In this document: piece by piece, positions 43,365 to 52,553 of the stretch
Layout: every line of letters begins with the position of its first letter
Position numbering within the stretch: position 1 is the first letter of the stretch
Assembly (NCBI GenBank): GCA_045106985.1
Contig: JBGCFQ010000009.1
Coordinates: 1 to 64,000, forward strand
Source of the DNA: JAUIET01 sp045106985
Lineage (GTDB): Bacteria > Pseudomonadota > Gammaproteobacteria > Pseudomonadales > JAUIET01
Reading direction: 5' to 3'
DNA: 64,000 bases
Position numbers and translations under genes: made by a program
The notes under the pieces: model-generated
What the model saw: the letters and a program-made list of their open reading frames with translations, nothing else
Database searches by the model: none
Told to the model about the DNA's origin: nothing

Positions 43365-44512
43365 TGACTGAGTTTGCTAGCGATTCAGTAGGCTTGGTTG
43401 AAGAACAATTTGCCGACTTCAACGAGCCTTTTGAACTGGCCTGTGGACGCACCCTTGCAGGGTTTACGCTGGCCTATGAAACCTACGGCACGCTCAATGA
43501 AGAAGGGTCTAATGCGCTGCTCATTTGCCATGCACTGAGCGGTCATCATCACGCCGCAGGTTACCATTCCGAAGAAGACCAAAGAGCTGGATGGTGGGAT
43601 AGTTGCATCGGCCCGGGCAAGCCGTTTGATACAAATCATTACTACATTGTTAGCTGTAACAATATTGGCGGCTGTCACGGCAGTACCGGGCCGAGCAGTT
43701 GTGACCCGGCTACTGGAGAGCCATGGGGTTCTAACTTTCCGCCGCTGCGGGCTCGTGATTGGGTTCATTCGCAAGCATTGCTGGCTGATAGATTGGGGGT
43801 AGAGTGTTGGGCCGCTGTTATTGGCGGCAGCCTCGGCGGAATGCAGGCCATGCGTTGGGCTCTGGAATATCCGCACCGAATTAAACATGCGATCGTTATT
43901 GCGTCAGCACTGAAATTAACCGCGCAGAACATAGCGTTCAATGAGGCTGCCCGCCAAGCGATAACTTCCGACCCGCAGTTTTCTAATGGAGACTATTTGC
44001 AGGCGGGCAAACGGCCTAAAGACGGTTTAGCTTTGGCCAGAATGATCGGCCATATTACGTATTTGTCTGATGAAGGTATGGGGCAGAAGTTCGGGCGAGA
44101 ACTGCGATCCGGTACTTTCGTTCAGGGTTCGGAGGCAGAAGTCGAGTTTCAGGTTGAAAGCTACCTGCGTCATCAGGGCGAAGTGTTTTCTGACAAGTTC
44201 GATGCGAACACCTATTTACTGATGGGTCGCGCACTTGATTACTTCGACCTTGCTCGCGAGTATAACGACGATCCCATAGCCGCATTCTCGCATGCCCAAT
44301 GCGACTTTATGGTGGCGTCATTTACGAGCGATTGGCGTTTCGCGCCGGCCAGATCGCGTGAAATTGTTACTGCACTGCTGGGAGCGAACAAGAAAGTTAG
44401 TTATGCGGAAATAGAGGCCAAAGAGGGTCATGATGCGTTCTTAATGCCTATTCCACGCTATATGGATTTGCTCTACGCCTATATGAAACGGGTACGCAAT
44501 CATGAGCTATGA
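43364..44512 (+). CDS. metX: Homoserine O-acyltransferase (MetX family)
   Basis: MetX activates homoserine for methionine synthesis by O-acylation, using acetyl- or succinyl-CoA. The 382-residue alpha/beta hydrolase has NALLICHALSGHHHAAGYH, CNNIGGCHGSTGPSS, the nucleophile elbow VIGGSLGGMQAMRW and the catalytic His in EGHDAFLMP. It starts at GTG and overlaps metW by 11 bp. Members paired with metW in Proteobacteria are often succinyltransferases, so the acyl donor is left open. Confidence 0.94.
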   Translation: MTEFASDSVGLVEEQFADFNEPFELACGRTLAGFTLAYETYGTLNEEGSNALLICHALSGHHHAAGYHSEEDQRAGWWDSCIGPGKPFDTNHYYIVSCNNIGGCHGSTGPSSCDPATGEPWGSNFPPLRARDWVHSQALLADRLGVECWAAVIGGSLGGMQAMRWALEYPHRIKHAIVIASALKLTAQNIAFNEAARQAITSDPQFSNGDYLQAGKRPKDGLALARMIGHITYLSDEGMGQKFGRELRSGTFVQGSEAEVEFQVESYLRHQGEVFSDKFDANTYLLMGRALDYFDLAREYNDDPIAAFSHAQCDFMVASFTSDWRFAPARSREIVTALLGANKKVSYAEIEAKEGHDAFLMPIPRYMDLLYAYMKRVRNHEL

Positions 44513-45092
44513 ACTGGAGTCGATCGCCCAATGGATCGAACCACAAACTCGAGCACTGGATCTTGGTTGTGGCAAGGGCGAACTGCTTGCTTATTTGCAG
44601 GCCAACAGAAACATAAAAGCCTGTGGTGTTGAAATTGATCCGCAATTGATCAGTGAAGCGATCGCGGCAGGCATTGATGTTGTTGAACAAAACATCGACC
44701 AAGGTTTGGCCTTGTTTGGCGACCAAGCCTTCGACACCGTGATAATGACTCAAACACTGCAAGCCATTAAATACCCTGACCGCGCACTGCTCGAGATGTT
44801 ACGCGTTGGCCGCGAAGGTATTGTCACCTTTCCAAATTTCGCGCATTGGCGCTGCCGATGGCACTTAAATATGCACGGTCGTATGCCCGTGTCGGAATTT
44901 ATGCCTTACGAATGGTACGACACACCTAACATTCATTTTTGCACCGTGCATGATTTCGAAGATCTCTGCACCAGTCTGTCGATTAAGATTGTTGACCGAC
45001 AATTCACCAGTGAACACAACGGCTTTGGGCCTCTAGTATCGGGTTGGCCAAACTTGTTTGCCAGCCATGCGATTTACCGGATTAGTAAATGA
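44502..45092 (+). CDS. metW: Methionine biosynthesis protein MetW
   Basis: MetW is a class I SAM-methyltransferase-fold protein needed together with MetX for methionine synthesis. The 196-residue protein has motif I ALDLGCGKGELLAYL (about 19-33), MTQTLQAIKYPDRALLEML and the family segment FPNFAHWRCRWHLNMHGRMP. It overlaps metX and the next gene, so metX-metW-DUF4426 are coupled. Confidence 0.95.
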   Translation: MSYELESIAQWIEPQTRALDLGCGKGELLAYLQANRNIKACGVEIDPQLISEAIAAGIDVVEQNIDQGLALFGDQAFDTVIMTQTLQAIKYPDRALLEMLRVGREGIVTFPNFAHWRCRWHLNMHGRMPVSEFMPYEWYDTPNIHFCTVHDFEDLCTSLSIKIVDRQFTSEHNGFGPLVSGWPNLFASHAIYRISK

Positions 45093-45547
45093 AGATTATA
45101 AAGAGTGTTTGCTTTCTGCTAAGCCTTGGTTGGTTGAGCTGCTCCGCCCTAGCTGAGCAGCAGCAAAGCTTTGGCGACTATGAGGTGCATTACAGCGTCG
45201 TTCCCACTCGCTTTATTCCGCAGGAAACTGCGAGTGTTTACAAGATTACGCGCGGCACAAATCGCATGCTGCTGAACATCTCGGTGCGTCGAAAATTGAA
45301 AGATACCAGTGTTAGCGAGACCTCGCCGCAGGCCGCATTGGTAACGGGTCAGCGTCATGATTTAATGCGTCCTTATGAGCTTACTTTTCGCGAAGTTAGA
45401 GAACAAGACGCTATTTACTACTTAGCTGATTTCTTAATTATCAATGAAGAATTGTCTCGTTTTGAAATAGAAGTTTCCTTACCCGACAGCAAGGAAATGT
45501 TTGAGTTAGAATTTGTTAAAACACTCTACATTGATAAAGAGCGATGA
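45089..45547 (+). CDS. Exported DUF4426 family protein
   Basis: This 152-residue protein has a Sec signal peptide (MKIIKSVCFLLSLGWLSCSA, cleaved near ALAEQ) and a mature beta-rich domain (QSFGDYEVHYSVVPTRFIPQ) matching the DUF4426 family. The same family stands between metW and rdgB in Pseudomonas. Its role is unknown. The ATG overlaps the metW stop (ATGA). Confidence 0.85.
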   Translation: MKIIKSVCFLLSLGWLSCSALAEQQQSFGDYEVHYSVVPTRFIPQETASVYKITRGTNRMLLNISVRRKLKDTSVSETSPQAALVTGQRHDLMRPYELTFREVREQDAIYYLADFLIINEELSRFEIEVSLPDSKEMFELEFVKTLYIDKER

Positions 45548-45550
45548 CCG

Positions 45551-46195
45551 GTGACAAAAGGTAAGGAGAACGACCACTTTGACCTAGGCTCACGCGTACT
45601 GGTTGCCAGCTCAAACAAGGGTAAGCTACGCGAACTTTCTCAGGTATTTGCCAATGTAGACATTGAATGCCTGCCGCAGTCGGAGCTTGGCATTACTGAC
45701 GCCGTTGAAGACGGTTTAAGCTTTGTTGAGAATGCGATAAAAAAAGCTCGTCATGCGTCTAGAGAGTCAGGTCTTGCTGCTTTAGCTGATGACTCGGGGC
45801 TGGAGGTGCCAGCATTGAATGGCGCACCCGGCATCTATTCCGCCCGTTTTGCCGGAGTAAACGCGACAGACCAAGACAACAACGAAAGACTGCTTGCTGA
45901 CATGGCTGATTTACGTAACGAGCAACGACGAGCTTGCTTCCGCTGTGTTCTTGTATTGATGCGCCATGACCAAGACCCTACGCCAATGATTTGCCAAGGC
46001 AGCTGGTGGGGTGAAGTTTTGGCGGCACCCCGCGGCACTAACGGCTTTGGTTACGATCCCCTGTTTTTTCTGCCTGAACAAAATTGCACATCCGCTGAAC
46101 TGGATTCAGAGAGCAAAAATAAGCTCAGCCATCGTGGCCAGGCCTTGCAACAACTTTTGCAGCGATTACTTGCTCAAAGTTCGTCGGACACATAA
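45551..46195 (+). CDS. rdgB: XTP/dITP pyrophosphatase (RdgB/HAM1)
   Basis: RdgB hydrolyses dITP, XTP and related purines to keep them out of nucleic acids. The 214-residue protein has LVASSNKGKLREL, the acidic metal site in LADDSGLEVPALNGAPGIYSAR, and TNGFGYDPLFF and LSHRGQAL near the end. It starts at GTG, 3 bp after the DUF4426 stop, and hemW follows, the usual rdgB-hemW pair. Confidence 0.96.
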   Translation: MTKGKENDHFDLGSRVLVASSNKGKLRELSQVFANVDIECLPQSELGITDAVEDGLSFVENAIKKARHASRESGLAALADDSGLEVPALNGAPGIYSARFAGVNATDQDNNERLLADMADLRNEQRRACFRCVLVLMRHDQDPTPMICQGSWWGEVLAAPRGTNGFGYDPLFFLPEQNCTSAELDSESKNKLSHRGQALQQLLQRLLAQSSSDT

Positions 46196-46204
46196 ACAAG
46201 CACT

Positions 46205-47350
46205 GTGTCTGACATTCCCGTTGGTCTATATATTCACGTACCTTGGTGCATAAAAAAGTGTCCGTATTGCGATTTTAATTCGCACAAGAGTCCTGAACTA
46301 CTGCCCGAGAAAGAGTACTTAAAGGCATTAGAACGCGACGCCCTTGTTGAGGCGCAGGGTTTTAAGTCGCGCCCTGTAAGTAGTATTTTCATTGGTGGTG
46401 GCACACCTAGCCTACTGTCGGGCGAGGCAGTTGAACAATTACTATTGATGGTTAATAGAAACTTTTCGCTAGAGTCGGATTGCGAAATAACTCTGGAGGC
46501 GAATCCTGGGGCGGTTGAGCGCGAACGTTTTAAAGTGTATCGCTCAGCTGGTGTTAATCGAATTTCACTCGGCGCCCAGAGCTTCGATGACAAGGCGCTG
46601 AAACAGCTTGGTCGCGTTCATGGGTCAAGCGATATTGAACGAGCCATAGACGCTATTGCAAACGCGAATATACCGCGCTGGAATATTGATCTAATGCATG
46701 GATTGCCGGGGCAAACAGTTGAGTCCGCTATGCAGGACTTACGCCGCGCGCTGACTTTTGCACCGAAGCACCTAAGTTGGTATCAGCTGACAATTGAGAC
46801 CAACACGGCGTTCTATTCTGAGCCACCGACACTGCCCGACGAAGATTGCTTGGCAGATATACAAGACGAAGGTCACGCACTGTTGTTAAGCGAGGGGCTT
46901 AATCAATATGAGGTCTCTGCCTATGCCTCAGACAAGGAACGCAGCCGGCATAATTTGAACTACTGGCAATTCGGCGACTACGCCGCTTTAGGTGCCGGAG
47001 CGCATGGCAAATTAAGCCAGACCAGCGGCCAAGGATTGGATGTGTCACGCCACTGGCGCATCCGCCAACCAGATTCCTTTATAGCGGCTGTTGATAGTAT
47101 TGCCGGACGGCGAACGATTGATAATGATGATCTTGTTTTTGAGTTTATGTTAAACGCCATGAGATTGATGGAAGGATTTCAGCCACAGTTGTTCGTGGAC
47201 CGAACAGGTCTATCAATGACCTCAATTGAATCAATTCTAACTCGACTAATCAGCAGAGAGTTAATTGAAGAGACGGAAGGGTTTGTGCGGGCTACCGAGC
47301 TTGGCAGACGGTATCTTAACGATCTAATTAACGAATTTATTCCCGCTTGA
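46205..47350 (+). CDS. hemW: Heme chaperone HemW (radical SAM)
   Basis: HemW is a radical-SAM-fold protein that binds and delivers heme; older notes call it an oxygen-independent coproporphyrinogen oxidase. The 381-residue protein has the CxxxCxxC cluster in VPWCIKKCPYCDFNSH (Cys15, 19, 22), FIGGGTPSLLS and LMHGLPGQTVE. It lacks the extra N-terminal cysteines and length of HemN. It starts at GTG and its 3' end overlaps trmB by 14 bp on the opposite strand. Confidence 0.93.
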   Translation: MSDIPVGLYIHVPWCIKKCPYCDFNSHKSPELLPEKEYLKALERDALVEAQGFKSRPVSSIFIGGGTPSLLSGEAVEQLLLMVNRNFSLESDCEITLEANPGAVERERFKVYRSAGVNRISLGAQSFDDKALKQLGRVHGSSDIERAIDAIANANIPRWNIDLMHGLPGQTVESAMQDLRRALTFAPKHLSWYQLTIETNTAFYSEPPTLPDEDCLADIQDEGHALLLSEGLNQYEVSAYASDKERSRHNLNYWQFGDYAALGAGAHGKLSQTSGQGLDVSRHWRIRQPDSFIAAVDSIAGRRTIDNDDLVFEFMLNAMRLMEGFQPQLFVDRTGLSMTSIESILTRLISRELIEETEGFVRATELGRRYLNDLINEFIPA

Positions 47351-48095
47351 AAATCATATCCCACACACCGTGCCCAAGCTTTTCGCCGCGTCTCTCGAAC
47401 TTGGTTTTTGGCCTGCTTTCAGGGCGTGGCACGTAGCTATTAGGCTCACGAGTATTTGCCCAAGCGGGACTTTCTTCAAGTAATTGCATAGTCTTTTCAG
47501 CATAGTGTTGCCAGTCCGTTGCAATATGAAGCCGGCCACCAACCTGCAATTTCTTCTCAAGTAAACTTAGAAAAGTTGGCTGTATCAAACGCCGCTTGTG
47601 ATGGCGTTTTTTATGCCAGGGGTCAGGGAAGAACACTTGCACACAATCGATACTGTTATCTGGCAGGCAATTGTTCAGTACCTGCACCGCATCGGCACGA
47701 TACACTTTCAGGTTTGTAAGCTCCAGTTCGTCGATACCTGCCAGCAATCGCCCCACTCCTGGAGTATGCACTTCAATGCCAATGAAATTCCGTTGCGGAT
47801 CCACTCTAGCCATTTCCAGCAAGGAATCACCCATACCAAAACCTATTTCAACGGTTAGCGGTGCGACCTGGCCAAACACCCGAAGACAATCGATCTCACC
47901 GTCTTGCATTTCCAGACCGTGATTGAGCCAATGCTGCTCTAAGGCGTCTGACTGTGCGGCCGTCATTCGGCCTGTTCGGAGTACAAAGCTCCGAATCGGT
48001 CGATTTCGAACTGGGTTTACAGGCTTGCTGGAGTCGGCTGGAGGTTGATCGGTCATTTTAGGGGATACAATGGCTTTAGCTGCGCTTGTTATCAC
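47337..48095 (-). CDS. trmB: tRNA (guanine46-N7)-methyltransferase
   Basis: TrmB methylates G46 of tRNA with SAM. The 252-residue protein has the family segments RPIRSFVLRTGRMTAAQ, VEIGFGMGDSLLEMA, VQVFFPDPWHKKRHHKRRL and the C-terminal TKFERRGEKLGHGVWDM. It may start at GTG 48095 or at the ATG at 48056; the N-terminal 25 residues are not conserved in the family. It converges on hemW. Confidence 0.95.
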   Translation of the reverse strand: MITSAAKAIVSPKMTDQPPADSSKPVNPVRNRPIRSFVLRTGRMTAAQSDALEQHWLNHGLEMQDGEIDCLRVFGQVAPLTVEIGFGMGDSLLEMARVDPQRNFIGIEVHTPGVGRLLAGIDELELTNLKVYRADAVQVLNNCLPDNSIDCVQVFFPDPWHKKRHHKRRLIQPTFLSLLEKKLQVGGRLHIATDWQHYAEKTMQLLEESPAWANTREPNSYVPRPESRPKTKFERRGEKLGHGVWDMIFKRE

Positions 48096-48175
48096 TCTCT
48101 TCGTTCATAACGAGGGGATAATGGTTTAGTTTAGGTGTTTAGGCACGGCTAGTTAACTTGGCTACGCTCTAATAA

Positions 48176-48556
48176 TTAAGCTCTATAAACACCGTAGGCT
48201 AACAAAGCCCACGCTAAAATAAAACACAGACCGCCTAACGGTGTAATAGGTCCGGGCCAACGCTGGGACGTGGTCGCCAAAAGGTATAGTGATCCGGAAA
48301 ACAGTACGGTGCCGAGCATGAACAGACGCGCAGACCACTCAAGTGCACCACTGTCACGGATGTGGAGCATTAGTGAACCTACCAGCAACAAGGCCAAGGC
48401 ATGATACATTTGGTAGCTGACGCCCGTTTGGAAAGTACTAAGTGATTCTGTAGCGATCCGCGCCTTGAGTGCGTGCGCGCCGAAGGCGCCAAACACTACT
48501 GCCAACGCACCCGAAAGGCTACCAGCCAGCAGAGCGAACTTCGCCATTAAAGGCAT
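48176..48556 (-). CDS. DUF423/YgdD family membrane protein
   Basis: A 126-residue protein with four membrane helices and the family opening AGSLSGALAVVFGAFGAHALK, then YQMYHALALLLVG and TPLGGLCFILAWALL. The function of the family is unknown. It is read in the same direction as rpoH, 34 bp after it, so it may be co-transcribed with it. A Met at residue 4 is an alternative start. Confidence 0.87.
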   Translation of the reverse strand: MPLMAKFALLAGSLSGALAVVFGAFGAHALKARIATESLSTFQTGVSYQMYHALALLLVGSLMLHIRDSGALEWSARLFMLGTVLFSGSLYLLATTSQRWPGPITPLGGLCFILAWALLAYGVYRA

Positions 48557-48589
48557 CGCCTTATTCCTTTACTTAGTCTTGGGCTAGAA

Positions 48590-49462
48590 TCAAACAAGCA
48601 GCGTTGCTTTTACCTTTTTCATCGCATTTTGTTCAAGCTGGCGAATTCGCTCAGCAGAAATGCCATATTCCGCTGCCAGGTCGTGCAGGGTGGCCTTGTT
48701 TTCCGACAACCATCTGCGACGCAAAATGTCACGGCTGCGATCATCAAGTTTTTCCAGCGCTGCGTATAATTGTTTTTGGCTATTGTCTTCCCAATCTTCG
48801 TCTTCAAGACGTTGAGCGGGGTCTGCGGTGTGGTCTTCCAGATAATGAACCGGCGCAAATGCCTGTTCGTCATCGGCGTCTGTTGGCGCGTCAAAAGTCA
48901 TATCGCTCGCAGCCAAACGGCCTTCCATCTGCTGCACGTCTTTTAGCTCAACGCCCAGATCTTTGGCAACTGCTTTTGCTTCGTCGTGCGATAACCATGC
49001 AAGCCGTTGCTTGCTGCTACGCAGATTAAAGAATAATTTACGCTGCGCCTTGGTGGTAGCAATTTTGACGATGCGCCAGTTACGAATAACAAACTCGTGT
49101 ATTTCAGCCTTTATCCAATGCACGGCAAAAGAGACCAAGCGTACACCTTTTTCGGGGTTGTAACGCTTTACCGCCTTCATCAGGCCGACGTTCCCTTCTT
49201 GAACAAGATCAGCTTGCGACAGCCCATAACCACTGTAGCTCTTGGCGATATGCACCACAAAGCGCAGGTGCGAAATAATTAGCTCGCGCGCAGCTTCCAG
49301 ATTTTCCTGGTAGTAATAAGCGTCAGCTAATTCTTGCTCGCGATCCCGACTAAGTACGGGTATAGAACTCACCGACTGAATATAGGCATTCAGGTTCGCG
49401 CCGGGCACCAGCATCATCGCTGGTTGCAAGTTACTCTGAGTTCCTGTCATTGATTTAGTCAT
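48590..49462 (-). CDS. rpoH: Heat-shock sigma factor sigma-32
   Basis: RpoH directs RNA polymerase to heat-shock promoters. From the ATG at 49462, with AGGAGC 8 bases upstream, the protein has 290 residues. Features are VLSRDREQELADAYYYQ, region 2 (SHLRFVVHIAKSYSGYGL, LVQEGNVGLMKAVKRYNP), the RpoH box QRKLFFNLR at about 130, and region 4.2 YGISAERIRQLEQNAMKKVK. The frame is open for 14 further codons into the upstream CIRCE element, but those codons lack a ribosome site. It lies downstream of ftsYEX, the gene order of most gammaproteobacteria. Confidence 0.97.
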   Translation of the reverse strand: MTKSMTGTQSNLQPAMMLVPGANLNAYIQSVSSIPVLSRDREQELADAYYYQENLEAARELIISHLRFVVHIAKSYSGYGLSQADLVQEGNVGLMKAVKRYNPEKGVRLVSFAVHWIKAEIHEFVIRNWRIVKIATTKAQRKLFFNLRSSKQRLAWLSHDEAKAVAKDLGVELKDVQQMEGRLAASDMTFDAPTDADDEQAFAPVHYLEDHTADPAQRLEDEDWEDNSQKQLYAALEKLDDRSRDILRRRWLSENKATLHDLAAEYGISAERIRQLEQNAMKKVKATLLV

Positions 49463-49490
49463 TGATATTAGCTCCTGTACTAGAACTATT

Positions 49491-49517
49491 TTAGCACTCT
49501 TCATATTAGAGTGCTAA
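49491..49517. promoter_or_regulatory. CIRCE operator (HrcA site) upstream of rpoH
   Basis: TTAGCACTC (49491-49499), 9 bases, and GAGTGCTAA (49509-49517): an exact match to the CIRCE consensus bound by the HrcA repressor. It sits 29 bp before the rpoH ATG. On the minus strand a -10-like TAATAT falls in its spacer, and a TTAGCA/TAAAAT pair with 18 bp spacing spans it, so binding would block transcription of rpoH. hrcA itself is not in the window. Confidence 0.93.
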
Positions 49518-49635
49518 TAGCTTGAAAGTTCCCTAATCAGTTAATAAATAAGGACTTACTAGCTTGAATTCAAGTGGCAGACCAGACTTTAGCCAAGAAA
49601 CGGGCTTTTTATGCTCACAATCAAGCCTTTGACGT

Positions 49636-50610
49636 TTATTGAGGCTCAATGGCGCGCAAATGACGTACAACAGCCACCCAGGCACCGATAATACCAAGCA
49701 GACTGGCAAAAAAGAGCAGCAAGAGGCCGTCAAGCCAGCTAGGCCCTTGCAACGCAAAACTACTGCCATACGCTTGGCCAAGCGCAGATAATGGTGGCGC
49801 TACCCAGAGATAAATAGCCAGTAAAATCAACATGCAGCTAAGCCCGCCCCCAAGACCGAACAATAAGCCGTAATAGAGAAAGGGCCGCTGCACATAGGCA
49901 TTGGTGCCGCCGCTTAACTTAACAATCAGTATCTCATCACGGCGGTTCTCAATACTCAAGCGGATGGTGTTGCCAATCACCAGTACAATCGCAATGGCCA
50001 ACAATGAAGCCAACGCCCAGGCCAAGCGCCCCGCCACCTGCATCAACTGGTATAGGCGTGCCAGCCATTGCTGATCTAACTGCGCCTCCGATACTTCTGG
50101 CATTTGAGAATAACTGGCTAACAGCTCACGACTCACGGCCGGTAAATCAGTTTGCTCTGCTAACACAACTGCTACTGACGCAGGCAAAGGGTTTTTAGCA
50201 AAACCAGTGGTTATGCCCTCAATGCCAGACAATTTTTCGAAGTCGTTCAATGCTTTTTCAGCAGATGTGTAGTTAGCAGACAGGACCCGCTGCTCTTTGG
50301 CAATGCTGACAGCCAGTTGTTGACCCGCTGCTCTGCTTGTTTGGCTTTTCAAATAAAGAGTAATCTGTGCTGAGCCTTGCCAGTCAGCTCGCACACTGTC
50401 CGCGTTACTCAGCAACAAATACAATCCGCTGGGCAAGGAAAGCGCGACACCGACCAACAGCCAGGTTAGAAGAGTGCTCAGGGGTGTCGCCCACAAACGC
50501 AGCCAACTTTCTTTGAACGTTGCCCAGTGATGCGCGTAATAAGAACGCAGTTGGCCACTCAAGCCTGCTTGGGCCTGACTGGCTCCTCGACGATTAGGCT
50601 CAGTTGCCAT
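49636..50610 (-). CDS. ftsX: Cell division protein FtsX
   Basis: FtsX is the membrane part of the FtsEX ABC complex, which controls cell-wall hydrolase activation at the septum. The 324-residue protein has a cytoplasmic N-terminus, a first helix near 57-75, a periplasmic loop to about 190 and three further helices (WALASLLAIAIVLVIGNTIR; YGLLFGLGGGLSCMLILLA; LLLLFFASLLGIIGAWVAVV). It overlaps ftsE by 11 bp. Confidence 0.95.
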   Translation of the reverse strand: MATEPNRRGASQAQAGLSGQLRSYYAHHWATFKESWLRLWATPLSTLLTWLLVGVALSLPSGLYLLLSNADSVRADWQGSAQITLYLKSQTSRAAGQQLAVSIAKEQRVLSANYTSAEKALNDFEKLSGIEGITTGFAKNPLPASVAVVLAEQTDLPAVSRELLASYSQMPEVSEAQLDQQWLARLYQLMQVAGRLAWALASLLAIAIVLVIGNTIRLSIENRRDEILIVKLSGGTNAYVQRPFLYYGLLFGLGGGLSCMLILLAIYLWVAPPLSALGQAYGSSFALQGPSWLDGLLLLFFASLLGIIGAWVAVVRHLRAIEPQ

Positions 50611-51286
50611 TCAGGCCTCGGCTCACTTCGGCATTTTCAAATAACCGACCGTCTTGCAGAGTTAAAGTACGGTGTTGCAGCCTAGCAATAAGCGCAAGGT
50701 CATGCGATGCGATCAATGTGGTGACACCCACCTGACTGAACTGTCTGAAGATATCCATAACATCGGCCGAGAGAGCCGGATCAAGATTACCGGTCGGTTC
50801 ATCAGCAAGCAAAATCTTTGGCCGGTTGACCACGGCACGCGCGATACCAACTCGCTGCTGCTCTCCGCCGGATAGATTCATTGGCGAATGCTTCTCAAAG
50901 TTCTCCAGGCCCACTTTTGCCAACGCTGCCCGAACTCTACGCTCTATGTCGCGCCGATCAAAACCGGCAATTTTTAGCGGTAAAGCGACATTGTCGAACA
51001 CTGTGCGGTCAAACAGTAGCTGATGGTTCTGAAACACAACGCCTATCTGGCGGCGCAGGTACGGAATACCTGATTTAGAGAATGTATTCAGGTTTTGATC
51101 TGCCACGAACACTTCGCCTGTGGTCGCGCGCTCCATTAGCATGATTAGTTTTAATAAAGTACTTTTGCCCGCACCAGAGCGACCGGTGAGAAACACCATT
51201 TCGCCGCGATCAATTTCGACACTCACCTCAGCCAGGGCCTGGTGGCCATTTGGATATTGTTTACCGACGCGGTCAAAAACGATCAT
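50600..51286 (-). CDS. ftsE: Cell division ATP-binding protein FtsE
   Basis: FtsE is the ATPase of FtsEX. The 228-residue protein shows Walker A TGRSGAGKSTLLKLI, the Q-loop in VFQNHQLLFDRTV, the ABC signature MNLSGGEQQRVGIARA and Walker B ILLADEPTGNLDP. It is 14 bp after ftsY and overlaps ftsX. Confidence 0.97.
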   Translation of the reverse strand: MIVFDRVGKQYPNGHQALAEVSVEIDRGEMVFLTGRSGAGKSTLLKLIMLMERATTGEVFVADQNLNTFSKSGIPYLRRQIGVVFQNHQLLFDRTVFDNVALPLKIAGFDRRDIERRVRAALAKVGLENFEKHSPMNLSGGEQQRVGIARAVVNRPKILLADEPTGNLDPALSADVMDIFRQFSQVGVTTLIASHDLALIARLQHRTLTLQDGRLFENAEVSRGLNGN

Positions 51287-51300
51287 AGTATGAGTAGTTG

Positions 51301-52467
51301 CTAATTTTCCAGGGAGCTGCCGGCAAACAAGGCAGAGACAAATTCATCAGCCTTAAATTCGCGTAAATCATCCACTTGCTCACCCACACCAATGTATCGA
51401 ATAGGCAGATCCAGTTCTTTACAGATAGCGAAAATAATACCTCCTTTTGCTGTGCCGTCGAGCTTAGTCAGCGTTAAACCACTGACGCCAACGTCCTCCT
51501 GAAAGTGCTTGGCCTGACTGAGGGCATTCTGCCCTGTGCCAGCATCAAGTACTAGCATGACCTCGTGCGGTGCTTCAGCATCCAGTTTGCCTAGCACTCG
51601 TACTACTTTTTTCAATTCGTCCATTAAATGGCTCTTATTGTGTAAGCGCCCAGCTGTGTCAGCAATTAGCACGTCGACCTCTCTGGCTTTTGCCGCTTCT
51701 AGCGCGTCATACAGTACCGAGGCACTGTCAGCTCCAGTGTGTTGGGCGATAACGGGCACATTGTTTCTATCACCCCATACTTGAAGTTGCTCTACAGCCG
51801 CTGCGCGGAAGGTATCGCCTGCCGCTAACATAACCGAGTGTCCCTGCTGCTGGTAGCGTTTGGCCAGTTTACCTATCGTGGTGGTTTTACCAACGCCATT
51901 TACCCCCACCATTAGAATGACGTAGGGTTTCTTACGGGCATCAATAATCAACGGCGCTTCATGTGGCGCTAGCAACGCGCGCAGTTCTCGTTGCAGGGCA
52001 CCCATAAGAGCGTCGGGGTCATCAACTTCTTTGCGGCGCACACTTTGGGTTAGATTCTCTACGATGCCGGCCGTGGCCTCCATTCCTAAATCGGCGGTAA
52101 TCAGCAGCGTCTCCAACTCTTCCAGCAAGTCGTCGTCTATTTCTTTTTTTCCAAGAAGCAGCTCACCGACGCCGCCCGAGAGGTTGCTGCCTGTTTTACG
52201 CAGGCCCTTGGCCAGACGTGAAAATAAACCCTGCTTGCCGGCATCAGCTGCAACAGCGTTGTCCACCGCTGCAGCGTTATCACTTACATCAGGCACCGCC
52301 CGCTCTTTTGACAGGTTTTCCGGGCTTTCGCCACCGACGTTACCTGAACTATCGGGAATGCTCTCGCTTGGAGCATCTCCACCACTGTCTCTAGTACTAT
52401 CGTCTGTACTGGCCGCGGTTGCGCTGTCGCCCTCACTGCCCTTGGATTTCTTACTAAACCATCCCAT
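51301..52467 (-). CDS. ftsY: Signal recognition particle receptor FtsY
   Basis: FtsY receives SRP-ribosome complexes at the membrane. The start chosen is the ATG at 52467, giving MGWFSKKSKG, the common FtsY opening, and 388 residues; the frame is open 38 codons further. An acidic Ser/Asp-rich A domain (to about 90) precedes the NG domain: LMVGVNGVGKTTTIGKLA, VLIADTAGRLHNKSHLM and LTKLDGTAKGG. ftsE follows. Confidence 0.95.
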   Translation of the reverse strand: MGWFSKKSKGSEGDSATAASTDDSTRDSGGDAPSESIPDSSGNVGGESPENLSKERAVPDVSDNAAAVDNAVAADAGKQGLFSRLAKGLRKTGSNLSGGVGELLLGKKEIDDDLLEELETLLITADLGMEATAGIVENLTQSVRRKEVDDPDALMGALQRELRALLAPHEAPLIIDARKKPYVILMVGVNGVGKTTTIGKLAKRYQQQGHSVMLAAGDTFRAAAVEQLQVWGDRNNVPVIAQHTGADSASVLYDALEAAKAREVDVLIADTAGRLHNKSHLMDELKKVVRVLGKLDAEAPHEVMLVLDAGTGQNALSQAKHFQEDVGVSGLTLTKLDGTAKGGIIFAICKELDLPIRYIGVGEQVDDLREFKADEFVSALFAGSSLEN

Positions 52468-52553
52468 TCTGTGCTGCCGCTTATGTGCTGTTGACCCATG
52501 ATTGTTTACACTGCTGACTGTAATAGAACAGACAGCAGGACTGGCACACTCTT

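Noticed and set aside
49463..49504. Upstream extension of rpoH by 14 codons
   Set aside because: It would begin inside the CIRCE element without a ribosome site; the ATG at 49462 has AGGAGC at good spacing and gives the standard length.
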